Assembly: GCF_019279795.1 (NCBI RefSeq)
Contig: NC_056737.1
Span: 1,200,365,723 to 1,200,429,722 of the forward strand
Reading direction: 5' to 3'
DNA from: Protopterus annectens
Taxonomy: Eukaryota; Chordata; Ceratodontiformes; Protopteridae
Length of the DNA: 64,000 bases
Translations under genes and position numbers: made by a program
The notes under the pieces: model-generated
Told to the model about the DNA's origin: nothing
Databases searched by the model: none
What the model saw: only the letters and a program-made list of their open reading frames with translations
In this document: one piece after another, positions 46,766-55,934 of the stretch
Numbering within the stretch: position 1 is the first letter of the stretch
Layout: each line of letters begins with the position of its first letter

Positions 46766-47691
46766 TTGCAAGTGTTCTTTGCTTAATGAAAAAAAATCCA
46801 TGTTCACTTTACTGTCTCAAATCTTCTGTTTTGGGAGCACAGAGCATACTGTGCATTGTTAGGATGTGCTCTCATACTAAAGCAAAAATTCATCTTTAAT
46901 GGTTTCGCAATGAATTATAGTCCATGTATGCATATTAAATATTAGTTATCACATTTACATACTTGTACTCATAAAATACATATAAATATAACTTGTTTTA
47001 TTCTAGCAGCTTTCACAGTTAATACTATTATTTTTAAAGTGTCTTTAATGTCTTTGTGGTCCTTCATTATATTTGGTTTTTACTTTTATTCCTCTTGTAA
47101 GATGTTGAGAGCTATGTGCCATTAGATAACATCTTCCATTAACTGCTAGTAACTGGATAAGCAGGTGATTCCAGTTAGGCAAGCTTCCAGCCTTCTGCTA
47201 CTAACAAGAATTGTGTTATGTGATTGTGAATCACACTAAACCAATTACATTTTTCATAAGACTGTATTAAGTGACAATCATACCACTTGTGAAGACTAGT
47301 AGAGATGGGTGAAGGCGGCCAGCCTAGCCAGATAGAATTGTGCAGATAATTCTATCATTTGTAAATGCGAAATGTTGAACTTAAAACAATGTGGCAACAC
47401 TGCCATCTGCTGTAAAGAAAGCTAAGTCAAGCATTTCTTGTTGGTCCTTTGAAATTAAAATTATTTCATCACTGACTTTCATGTTTGCAATTCGGCTCTG
47501 GCTGGGCTAGATGAAGGCTTCCTGCCTATTGTTTTAAAGCTACAGTTAATGACCATAATTTACATATGGAATGTCCTTTATTGCTCTAAGTGTAAAAAAT
47601 GTAAATGTAGTTTCTGTCAGCCTGGGAACACCTGGAAAGTGTAAAAAGATGATGTTTATCAGAACTGCAATAGCAATTTAAACAGTGAGAA
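46766..47691. other. No gene seen
   Basis: Unclassified intron-like sequence up to DIRS E5. Confidence 0.6.
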
Positions 47692-47885
47692 TTAGAAGTT
47701 ATGTACATACCATAACGTTCCATGTTAGTTGTCTTCTCTCGCCTTCTTTCTTGCTGGATGGGTTCGGAGCCGATCCTCGGCTCCGACTCGGCACTTGCTA
47801 AGCTCAAGAACTCATTTTACCAGCTCGAGGCAACCCTATATCCCATGTTGCAAGGCGTGACTACCTCAGATCTCGTTTGGTAGCT
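47692..47885 (-). repeat. E5 left terminal inverted repeat plus extension
   Basis: It mirrors 53830-53997 beyond the terminal extension. It carries the palindrome TCGGAGCCGA-TCC-TCGGCTCCGA. Confidence 0.92.
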
Positions 47886-48070
47886 AGAAGAAAACCCTGC
47901 CAAAAACACTTCTTCCCAAGGAAGAAGATTACTAAATGTAGGAGAAACTAGGCCAATAGCCGCTAACAATAATGAGTCTTCCTACTGGGAACTCTTGGAA
48001 AGAGTGACAACACCCCCAAAAAAGGGTACAACCTCAAGATCAGTCCAGGCCAGGGGAAGGAGGGAGGACG

Positions 48071-48170
48071 AAGAAAGAAGGCAGAGAAGACAACTAACAT
48101 GGAGCGTTATGGTATGTACATAACTTCTAAATGTTAAGTTGTCAACTCGCTTCATTCTTGCTGGATGGGA
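48071..48170. repeat. E5 internal complementary region
   Basis: CAACTAACATGGAGCGTTAT...ACATAACTTCTAA joined to ATGTTAAGTTGTCAACTCGC is the reverse complement of the joined ends. The TGTTGACAAC at the right terminus matches the GTTGTCAAC here, against GTTGTCTATC in E3/E4, so the internal and terminal copies vary together. Confidence 0.92.
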
Positions 48171-48200
48171 CAGCGTCCTAGCACCTCTATCCTGGGTGGC

Positions 48201-50387
48201 TCAATGGAACAGACTCTTGAGAACTGTGGAACCAAACTTAGCCCTGTCCCTGGAGGCCAAGTCCAATTTGTAATGAGAGACAAAGGTGTGAGGAGTGGCC
48301 CAAGTGGCTGCTGCACAAATGGTGTCAATAGGTAGCCTAGCCTGAAAGGCTGTGGATGTGGACAGGCTCCTGGTAGAATGTGCTTTTGGTTTTGAGGACA
48401 GTTGCTTGCCTCTAAGAAGATAAACATAAGAAATGATAGAAGACAGACATCTGGATAAGGTCACTTTAGAGACTGGGAGACCTTTTCTGTTCTCTGCATA
48501 GGAAAGAAATAGTTGATCAGATTTTCTGAATTGTTTAGTTCTGTCCAAATAATATCTGAGTTGACGATGGACATCCAAGCAATGAAGTTTTTGTTCAGCT
48601 TTGTCCGAATAATTAGGGAAAAAAACTGGCAAATCAATAGATTGATTAATATTCGTCTGGGAAGCAACTTTGGGCAAAAAAGATGGATTAGTTCTTAGAG
48701 ATACCCTATCTTTGTGAAAAACCAAGTATGGGGAACGGACAGAAAGGGCCTGAAGTTCAGAAACCCTTCTAGCTGAAGTAACAGCAACCAAGAAAATTGT
48801 TTTCCAGGAAAGAAACTTTAACGAGCATGTAGCAGCCGGTTTGAAGGGGGGTAGAATCAAGGATGCCAGCATTAAATTCAAATCCCATTGCGGAGGAGGA
48901 TCTCTGATTGGAGGCTTCAGGAGAAAGATACCCCTCAGAAAGGCTTTGCAAAGCTTGTGGGACATTATGTTTTGATCCGCTAAACCAACATGAAAATTAG
49001 AGATAGCTGCCAATTGGACTTTAACTGTAGAAGAAGAAGACCCCGATTGAAAAATCTCTGCTAAGAAGTCCAAAACTGAATGCACTGGAGCAGTAAAGGG
49101 ATCTATGTGTTTAGACTTTGCCCAGAAAGAAAAATGTTTCCACTTACTAGCATAAATCTTTCTGGTGGAGGACTTTAGAGAAGCTACTATGATATTTCTA
49201 ACGGGGTTAGAGATCATAGGAAGCCTGGCTAAGGAAGGAAGTGGAGCAACCAAGCAGTGAGGTTGAGAGAATGAATGGCCCGGTGCGGTTGACCCGACTG
49301 GTGGGTCAGAAGATCTGGAACTGGGTCCAGATGCCAAGGCTGCGCCAGGAGATGACGATGCAGGGACGGAAACCAAATTTGTCGAGGCCAGTAAGGGGCA
49401 ATGAGGATCAACTTGGCTCTCAATACGGTAGCTTTCTGAATAACTTGTGGTATCCGTGGAAATGGAGGAAAGGCATACAGAAGTCCCCGAGGCCAATCCT
49501 GGGTCAGAGAGTCTCTTGGGGAATGGCCTGGTAGAGGAAAGAGGGTGAAGAAGTCCGGGCATTTGCTGTTTTGGGGTGTAGCAAAAAGGTCGCAGGAAGG
49601 GAAGCCCCACTTCTGAAAAATCTCGTCCACTACCGATTGTTTGAGAGACCACTCGTGTGGCATGAGAATAGCTCTGCTCAGTCTGTCCGCTAAGAGGTTG
49701 GATCTCCTGGGGATATGCGTTGCTATCAGAAACCGATGAGAGGAGATTGCCCATTGCCAAAGTCTGAGAGCTTCTCGACACAGTGGATAGGACCTGGTCC
49801 CGCCCTGCTTGTTGATATACCAGACTACAGACATGTTGTCCATCTGAACTGCAATAGTCCCTAAGGGAAGAAAGTCGCTGAGGGCTTGCAACGTTAAAAG
49901 CACTGCTCTCATCTCTAGGACATTTATGTGCAGATGGTATTCTATGGGTTGCCAAGTCCCATGGACCATCCTGCCCTGATAATGCCCCCCCCACCCAATC
50001 AGAGAGACATCCGAAGTGACTGTGGCAACCGGAACTGGGGGAACAAACAGTCGGCCCTGATGGAGCAGAGGAGAAGACATCCACCAGGTTAGATGACTCT
50101 TGCATGATTGCGTGACGAAAATCTCGTGACTCATTGGGAGCTGCTGGAATGACCACTGAGCGAACAACATCCACTGCAGAAGCCGCATGTGGAAGCGGGC
50201 TAAAGGTAGTAGTACAATGGCCGCAGCCATAAGACCCAGAACCTTCAGGACAAATTTGGCTCTGATCTTCTTGCTGAGTAATATGATCCGAACATACTTC
50301 TGGATGTCCAGAATTCTTTGTTTTGTGAGTCTGGCTGACATGCTGACAGTGTTTAATTCTGCGCCTATAAAGGTAATAGATTGGCAA
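48201..50387 (-). CDS. DIRS tyrosine recombinase with long overlapping N-terminal extension (E5)
   Basis: A 728-residue open frame. The last ~330 residues are the recombinase: RKIYASKWKHFSFWAKSKHI, Arg540 in SARRVSELQAL, His670 and Arg673 in HSTRSLSTS, the Tyr706 nucleophile in FVSHYKLD, and the end STVLKSLFH. The first ~385 residues lie in a frame shifted against the RNase H and methylase-like regions of the RT gene (49229-50387). They are Ser/His/Pro-rich with no known domain. Where translation really starts cannot be seen. A start inside the overlap, as known for DIRS elements, or production by frameshift or internal initiation are options. All catalytic residues are present. Confidence 0.92.
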   Translation of the reverse strand: MPIYYLYRRRIKHCQHVSQTHKTKNSGHPEVCSDHITQQEDQSQICPEGSGSYGCGHCTTTFSPLPHAASAVDVVRSVVIPAAPNESRDFRHAIMQESSNLVDVFSSAPSGPTVCSPSSGCHSHFGCLSDWVGGALSGQDGPWDLATHRIPSAHKCPRDESSAFNVASPQRLSSLRDYCSSDGQHVCSLVYQQAGRDQVLSTVSRSSQTLAMGNLLSSVSDSNAYPQEIQPLSGQTEQSYSHATRVVSQTIGSGRDFSEVGLPFLRPFCYTPKQQMPGLLHPLSSTRPFPKRLSDPGLASGTSVCLSSISTDTTSYSESYRIESQVDPHCPLLASTNLVSVPASSSPGAALASGPSSRSSDPPVGSTAPGHSFSQPHCLVAPLPSLARLPMISNPVRNIIVASLKSSTRKIYASKWKHFSFWAKSKHIDPFTAPVHSVLDFLAEIFQSGSSSSTVKVQLAAISNFHVGLADQNIMSHKLCKAFLRGIFLLKPPIRDPPPQWDLNLMLASLILPPFKPAATCSLKFLSWKTIFLVAVTSARRVSELQALSVRSPYLVFHKDRVSLRTNPSFLPKVASQTNINQSIDLPVFFPNYSDKAEQKLHCLDVHRQLRYYLDRTKQFRKSDQLFLSYAENRKGLPVSKVTLSRCLSSIISYVYLLRGKQLSSKPKAHSTRSLSTSTAFQARLPIDTICAAATWATPHTFVSHYKLDLASRDRAKFGSTVLKSLFH

Positions 50388-51256
50388 GGCAACAGAGAAG
50401 ATTTTTCGAAGTTTATTGAAATCCCCAATTGTTTGCAGGTTTGCAGAGTGTAGTCCCTGGCCTCGAGAAGTTGATGCCTGGTGGTGGCGTAAAGGAGCCA
50501 GTCATCTAGATACGGAAACACCTGGAATCCTTGACGTCTCAGATGAGCCGTAACCACTGCCATACATTTGGTAAACACTCTGGGGGCTGTAGTGAGGCCA
50601 AAGGGCAGGGCTTTGAATTGAAAATGACTGGACCCCATCCGAAAGCGGAGAAACCTTCTGGAGCGCCTGTGAATCTTTATATGATAGTACGCATCCTGAA
50701 GGTCTATTGAGCACATCCAGTTGTCCTTGCCCAAAAAGGGTAGAATGGACTGAAGCGTGACCATCTGGAACCTGGCCTTCTTGACAAACTTGTTTAGTTT
50801 GCTGAGGTCTAAAATTGGTCTCCAATCTCCCGTCCTTTTGGGGACCAAAAAGAATCTTGAGTAGATGCCGGATCCTACTTGGTCTGCTGGCACTAGTTGG
50901 ACGGCTCTTTTTGCTAGGAGCTTTGATACCTCCTGCTTTGCCAATTCCCTTAGACCGAGTGAGACGTCTGGAAGGGATTGCTGAGAAACGGGAAACCTCT
51001 CGAAAGGGATATTGTAGCCCTCGGATATGATCGACTGTACCCATTTGTCTTGAGAGAGGGAACGCCAGGCTATTGGGTACAGCGACAATCTTCCCCTGAC
51101 TGCCTCCAAGGGTGGGCAGTCGGGCAACACCTCAGGGATGCTGGAAGGGTTTATCATGGAGAGGCTCCCTGCTACCCTGATTCTGCGGACCCCCTCTGCC
51201 CCTAGGGCAGCGCCTATTATTATTACCCCCTCTGCCTCTGGGGGTAAACTGACCAC
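49229..51256 (-). CDS. DIRS RT / RNase H / methylase-like polyprotein (E5), intact frame
   Basis: A 675-residue open frame in ATG-initiated reading. RT occupies about residues 110-300: VPADQVGSGIYSRFFLVPKR, motif A SIDLQDAYYHI (about 183-193), FGLTTAPRVFTK and YLDD at 249-252. RNase H occupies about 410-530: Asp416 (TSDVSLIGWGG), Glu448 (NVLEMRAV), Asp473 (MDNMSVVWY) and Asp524 (LADRLSR). The methylase-like region at 553-635 has CDLFATPQNSKC, LLYAFPPF and APYWPRQIWFP; it recalls the Dam-like domain reported in DIRS elements. This frame would copy the element RNA. It is the only fully open RT frame of the seven copies. Adjacent gag ends at 51283. Confidence 0.95.
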   Translation of the reverse strand: MVSLPPEAEGVIIIGAALGAEGVRRIRVAGSLSMINPSSIPEVLPDCPPLEAVRGRLSLYPIAWRSLSQDKWVQSIISEGYNIPFERFPVSQQSLPDVSLGLRELAKQEVSKLLAKRAVQLVPADQVGSGIYSRFFLVPKRTGDWRPILDLSKLNKFVKKARFQMVTLQSILPFLGKDNWMCSIDLQDAYYHIKIHRRSRRFLRFRMGSSHFQFKALPFGLTTAPRVFTKCMAVVTAHLRRQGFQVFPYLDDWLLYATTRHQLLEARDYTLQTCKQLGISINFEKSSLLPCQSITFIGAELNTVSMSARLTKQRILDIQKYVRIILLSKKIRAKFVLKVLGLMAAAIVLLPLARFHMRLLQWMLFAQWSFQQLPMSHEIFVTQSCKSHLTWWMSSPLLHQGRLFVPPVPVATVTSDVSLIGWGGHYQGRMVHGTWQPIEYHLHINVLEMRAVLLTLQALSDFLPLGTIAVQMDNMSVVWYINKQGGTRSYPLCREALRLWQWAISSHRFLIATHIPRRSNLLADRLSRAILMPHEWSLKQSVVDEIFQKWGFPSCDLFATPQNSKCPDFFTLFPLPGHSPRDSLTQDWPRGLLYAFPPFPRIPQVIQKATVLRAKLILIAPYWPRQIWFPSLHRHLLAQPWHLDPVPDLLTHQSGQPHRAIHSLNLTAWLLHFLP

Positions 51257-51282
51257 GTGTGTCCGGCGTGACTCCTTGAGAT

Positions 51283-53474
51283 TTACAGAACCACATTTTC
51301 CCCTCCCTTCTGACCCTTTGGATAGGGTCTTGAAGGGGTGGAGAAATGGACTCCTACGGCAGAAAGGGTCTTGCCGTCTTGTTCACACCTGGTCAATGTA
51401 TCCTTCACCTGAGGCCCGAACAAAGCCGAACCGTCAAAGGGGGGATTGGTGAAGGACGCCTTAAAAGGGTCTGCGAAACTACAAAGCCGCATCCAGGCTT
51501 GACGCCTAAGTGCCACTCCTGTGCCTGCGGCCCTACTCGCTCCATCGGCTGCATAAGAAATGAGCCGCATGGAGGAGTTAGTCAAAGAATTGAGGATTCC
51601 TAGCTGTGAGGCAATCTTTTCTTGAGCCCCAGCCACTGAAGGATCCTGAACCACTTCAACTAGTTCCTTGAGAATGTCTCTCTGAAGTCTGGTAAAGTGA
51701 CAAAGGTAGTTCAGCGAACGCATAGCAAAGGTCGCTGAAGAAAACATCCGCTTACCGTACCTATCCATGGTCCTAGAGTCCTTGTTAGGAGGATGGACAG
51801 GCACAGAAGGATCAGCAAGTTCCTTCTTGGTGGCCGCCACCACCATAGCATCAACAGGGATGCCCTTAGAAAGAAACTGTTTGTCTGAAGGGGCTGTAAT
51901 GAATTTGGAGGGCCTCCTAGGAACTGGTTCCACAGAATCTGGGCTGCCCGCCTTCGAGCCACCACTTGCATGAGTGGGTCGAAAGGCGGAGACACCCAGG
52001 AGGTGGAGGGTCGAGATCCAAAAGCCTCCAGGTATACCGACTCATCCTCGGAGGGGTCAATGGAAGGCCAGTTCCCCCTCTGCTTAAGGAGTTCTGGGAT
52101 GTCTGAAAAGGAGACATCCTCAGAGGGGGACCGTGGGGAGCCCTCCGACTCATCTAAGTCGGTATCTGATGTAGTAGACTCAGGGGAGTCTGTGTGCTTC
52201 CTCTTACACGTCCTCTTATGCGGGGGTTCTCCTGCAGGATCAGGAGAAACCTCGGAAGAGGAAGTTCTTCCCAATGGGGAAACCTGGGGCGATGGATCTC
52301 TGGGTCCGGGAGCAAGAGACTGGCAAGAGACATCAACAGGCACCGAAGATGGAGGAGCTAAAGGAATAGACCGTTGACCTAGCTCAGGGGCTAGGACACT
52401 CCTCATCACCTCGAAGGCTCCTCTCCCAGGGAGGCCAGAAGAATCCCGCTCCGAAGAAACAGGAATCCCCGGCCCCACCGAAAGAGAAGGCTCCGAAGCC
52501 GATGTCGGTGCCGAACTCACCAATGCCGAAGCTCCAAGAGAGAGAGCAGGGTCGGACAAGGGTCCGATGCCACTCGCCCCCTCAGAGCCGACAAGGGAGA
52601 CCCGACGACCAGATCCCTCCAAAGAAGGTCTGATGGAGGAGATCGGAGCCAAAGACATCGGAGCCGAAAGGGGAAGTATCGGCTCCGGCGCACCCACGGT
52701 CACCGTTCCGAGAAACTCCTGCTCCGAACTCTTAAGGAGAGTCGGAGGAGGAAGTTCAGGGGGATGAGAAATAGCAGACGTCTGTTGAGACGGGCTATGG
52801 AGCATTTGGGCTAGTGCCTATGACTTCAACAGTCTGCTTACCACCCTCTCTAAATCATGGTCTGACAGCCTGGAAGATCTTGAAGATCGGCTCCGATGGC
52901 TCCGCTCCGACAAAAGAGGAGATCCCGGAGCCGAACGAATCGACTCCAGGGAAGGAGACCGAGATCTCTTCCTGGATGGAGCCATCGGAGCTGATGACCC
53001 CTCGGCTCCAGATGGAGCCGAAGACTTTTCGGCTCCAATACTGGATAAAGACACGTCGGCTCCAGCCGGAGCCGACAAAGTAATGGGTATTTGTGTATCG
53101 GAGCCAGACGGAGCCGACACTACAACCTCCAAAGTGGAAAGATCGGCTCCAGCCGGAGCCGATCTCGACTCCGAAGGAGTCGGAGCCACAGCCGAAGGCT
53201 TGAGAACTACAGCCTGGGCCTTAGATGGCTTAGAGGGCTTAACCGTCCCAGCCTTGGTCGGAGAACCCTCTGGCTTTAACATGCCACGAAGAATAAGCTT
53301 ATTTCTTCGTTCCTGCAGGACTCTCTGGCTAAAGGAGTGACAGATAGCACAGGAGTCCTGCAGGTGTAAAGGCCCCAGGCAGTACACACAAGAAGTGTGA
53401 CCGTCTGTCAGAGACATTTTCTGACAGCACGAGTCACACTTCTTGAAGCCTGAGACCTTCACTTCTTTAGACAT
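51283..53474 (-). pseudogene. DIRS gag-like ORF1 (E5), one stop and one shift
   Basis: It starts at the ATG at 53474 (MSKEVKVSGFKKCDSCCQKM). Three cysteine pairs (CDSC, CVYC, CAICHSF), RVLQERRNKLILRGMLKPEG and a Ser/Ala/Pro middle with repeated SAPAGAD/SAPSGA words run to 52818. There a TAG replaces the Glu of LLKSEALA. The same frame then continues from 52815 to about 51950, with DLDESEGSPRSPSEDVSFSD. A shift near 51950 leads into PSKFITAPSDKQFL, MDRYGKRMFSSATFAMRSLN, YAADGASRAAGTGVALRRQA and FGPQVKDTLTRCEQDGK, stopping at 51283. Only two lesions separate it from a full Gag reading. Confidence 0.9.
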
Positions 53475-53583
53475 AATTATGTCCAAATATACACAGACAC
53501 ACAACAATCACACAGTTAACCCACAAAAAACACACCAACACTAACCTGACAGGAATTAACTGAGAGGGAGGCTTAAGGGGTTG

Positions 53584-53665
53584 GAGGGTGGCCTAATGGT
53601 TAAGGTGTTTGCCTTACAAACACAAGGCGGGCAGTTAGCTTAGTATTAACCTATGAACCTATGAA
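53584..53665 (+). repeat. tRNA-derived SINE with CR1/L2-type tail, inserted in DIRS E5
   Basis: The head has a Pol III A box, TGGCCTAATGG (53589-53599), fitting TRGYNNARNNG. An anticodon-arm-like hairpin GCCTT-ACAAACAC-AAGGC follows. The B box is missing: the sequence passes directly to GGGCAGTTAGCTTAGTATTA and ACCTATGAACCTATGA. That tail matches the 3' end of LINE L-III (35500-35534). It sits between the gag start and the right repeat of E5 and is absent from E3 and E4. Confidence 0.65.
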
Positions 53666-53829
53666 GAAAGGAAATAAATCCGGACGTAAAAGAGAAGGAA
53701 TATAGGGTAGGAGATTAACTATATGTATTTATATAACCCAATAGATGACAGAAAGAAAAGGGAGAAAAAAACCCTGACTAATCTTATACAAATTCAAGCT
53801 TTACCTGAGCTGGTAAAAAGGAGACCTCT

Positions 53830-53997
53830 TCGCGAAGCGGCAAACGAGATCTGAGGTAGTCACGCCTTGCATCATGGGATATAGGGTTGCCTCAAGCTGG
53901 TAAAATGAGTTCTCGAGCTTAGCAAATGCCGAGTCGGAGCCGAGGATCGGCTCCGAACCCATCCAGCAAGAATGAAGGCATGTTGACAACTTAACAT
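53830..53997 (-). repeat. E5 right terminal inverted repeat (5' end of element)
   Basis: The inverse of the left repeat, from AAACGAGATCTGAGGTAGTC to GTTGACAACTTAACAT, with both palindrome arms TCGGAGCCGA-GGA-TCGGCTCCGA kept. Confidence 0.92.
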
Positions 53998-54280
53998 CCA
54001 GAGATTATTATGCATTTTTGTCTTGATATCCAACTCATCAGCACTCTGCCTGTTGTCTTATGTAAGTTATCTTAGACTTGTGTTTTCCTTTAGAAAGCTA
54101 GGAATTAAAAAGTTTAGACTAAGTGTTTTTCTGTGATGTCAGATCTGTACTACTAATTTATAAGTATTTCTGTGTGATCTTTGAACTCTTTTGACTAGCA
54201 CTGTGCAGTAGAAAGTACTGTCTTGTGGTTTTAATTATTTATTATTACATATTTAAAACCTTTTAACTGTGGCTGGGTTT
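53998..54280. other. No gene seen
   Basis: T-rich unclassified spacer. Confidence 0.5.
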
Positions 54281-54900
54281 TGTGTAGAGATAAGTTAAGC
54301 TCTAAGAGTACATTGCATGTATATAAGGATCCTGTACCAGGTTACTCTAATAAGCCTTGAGACTGTTTAGTCACATCTACCAATTGGATAATAATATTGC
54401 ACAGTAATAATTGGACACCCTTTTAAGGGTCTTTGGGTAGCTAATAATATTAGCTGGGTGGTGGCAGCCGGTACTACCGTATAGTCTGGGTAAAAGGGGC
54501 ACAGCTGGAGAACATGTGCCAGTCTTCCCCAGAAGTGTCTGTGTCGTTGTATAAACTTATCTCAAAGTGTGTGTGTGTGTCAGCTACTTGGGCAGGGACA
54601 CGAAGCACTGGTTGGATAGAGAGGGTGCTGGAGATTTTAGCTTGCCCAGCTAGGCTGAGATCTGGACCCTATAGCTGTGCCAGTGGGGAGTCTTATTGGG
54701 GACCTGGGGAGCAACAGAGCGACCAGCCCCAGACTGACTGTGAGCTTTGTGTGCTCTTAAGGGAAATTGCAATTTACTGTGTGTATGTGTTATCCTTTCC
54801 TCATATATGAGATGCCCTCTCTGGTCTTAGTGGTGAGGATTGAGGCTCCTTGATTGCTGGGCCAGGGCACGGGCGTCATACCACTTATCAAAGCACTTGA
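54281..54900 (+). other. Doubtful LTR-like stretch
   Basis: A TATA-like TGTATATAAGG at about 54318 precedes AATAAGCC and a GTTTAGTCAC segment. About 150 bp later comes GGGTGGTGGCAGCCGG, which recalls the primer-site region after an LTR in Gypsy-like elements. A 98-residue frame (54514-54810) has no known motif, and no gag or pol sequence is visible. It may equally be ordinary intron. Confidence 0.25.
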
Positions 54901-55149
54901 TGTCATCACAAAGCAAGCCTTGCATTTTTAACTTGCATTAATTTATGGGCTGCATTTCCGTCTGGGAAAGGCATTGGCTTAATTAACCTGACTGATGCAC
55001 TTTACACCCCGTATCATCTTACTCATGTGCGTTAGCCTTAATCGTAATCCTAACCAAACCACTGCTCCTAATCCTGCACATTACATTAATAAAAACCCTT
55101 TCCCTAACAGTACCACTACGCAAGAGAAAAGGAAACAGAATAAATCCAT

Positions 55150-55509
55150 AGAAAGCCAAGGATTGCCGGTTTACACACCAGAAGTAATTTTATTGTGCAT
55201 AATCAGCTACAAAATCCACATAAATCTACATGAACGTGCCAATACGTTTTCATAAAAATACTTCATCAGATGAAACACCGGACATGCTAAAAGCTCCCTA
55301 TTTATACCATAAACCACTAAACATCATTAATTAACTTAATTAAACCAATTAAAACATCTCAGAATAATTGAAGGCATTTCAAAACTATAAACTACTAAAA
55401 TATAACGTATAGAATGCAAGAATAAAATGGTCATAAATTAAGCTTAGTAAAAATTTTTGACAAAACCAGTTATAACACAAAACCAGTTAACAAATGCCAT
55501 GGTTCAAAA
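55150..55509 (-). mobile_element. Penelope-like element, 3' part (piece 2)
   Basis: Read on the - strand, this continues the Penelope 3' region beyond the DIRS E6 insertion. It contains a CTGATGA...GAAA segment (see ribozyme entry) followed by an AATAAAATTACT stretch near 55185-55200. Such a layout is typical of the terminal repeat-like segment (pLTR) of Penelope elements. The exact left end is uncertain. Confidence 0.6.
55226..55277 (-). ncRNA. Candidate hammerhead ribozyme in Penelope 3' region
   Basis: On the - strand the conserved core CTGATGA (55263-55269) and GAAA (55248-55251) are present. Stem III is AACGT pairing with ACGTT (55244-55248 with 55233-55237), closed around ATTGGC. It is followed by C17 (55232), with cleavage expected between 55232 and 55231. 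Stem I has at least 3 pairs (CAT with ATG, 55270-55272 with 55229-55231). Stem II is weak: the 11 bases AGTATTTTTAT allow 2-3 pairs. Hammerheads are known in Penelope-like elements. Activity of this copy is untested. Confidence 0.6.
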
Positions 55510-55692
55510 AAAAGATGTTATGTACTCACCATAACATTCCATCTGAGTAGTTTTACTTCATTTGTCTTCAACCTGTGGGATCAGATCTGTATTGGATCCG
55601 AGCCAGCAACTTTACTAGCATCTGCTCTGAGCTCCAAGCTCCTCCCCTTATCCATAATACACCTCCACTACCTTCCATCCCCAGATCGAGTT
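55510..55692 (-). repeat. E6 left terminal inverted repeat plus extension
   Basis: GTTATGTACTCACCATAACA leads, then the inverse of the right end from CTTCAACCTGTGGGATC to ACCTTCCATCCCCAGATCGA. Confidence 0.9.
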
Positions 55693-55797
55693 TGCTGAAC
55701 CTTATACTGATAACCCGACCTAAAAAAATATTGTGACCTATAACTACAGCCCGTAGAATGTTCATATGCCAAGGTCCGGGGGAAGGAGGGAAGGACG

Positions 55798-55901
55798 GTT
55801 TAAAACAAATGAAGTAGAACTACTCAGATGGAACGTTATGGTGAATACGTCACTTCTTTATCTGAAGTAGTTTACTTCATTTGGTCTTCAACCTGTGGGA
55901 C
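55798..55901. repeat. E6 internal complementary region
   Basis: The reverse complement of right end (...AACTACTTCAGAT) joined to left end (GTTATGTACTCACC...). It has a few substitutions (GGTGAATACGTCAC) against the terminus. Confidence 0.9.
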
Positions 55902-55934
55902 AGAGTCCCCAGCTACTAAACTCCTGGGAGGTCC

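Larger units (their letters stand above)
47692..53997 (-). mobile_element. DIRS retrotransposon E5, full length, best preserved
   Basis: A complete - strand element of about 6.3 kb, including an inserted SINE of about 80 bp. It is related to E3/E4 but clearly diverged (GTTATGTACATACCATAAC terminal hairpin). RT/RNase H/methylase-like is one open frame of 675 residues and the recombinase is one open frame of 728. Gag has one stop and one shift. The ends are defined by TTAGAAGTTATG and ACTTAACAT from the circle-junction complement. Confidence 0.97.
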
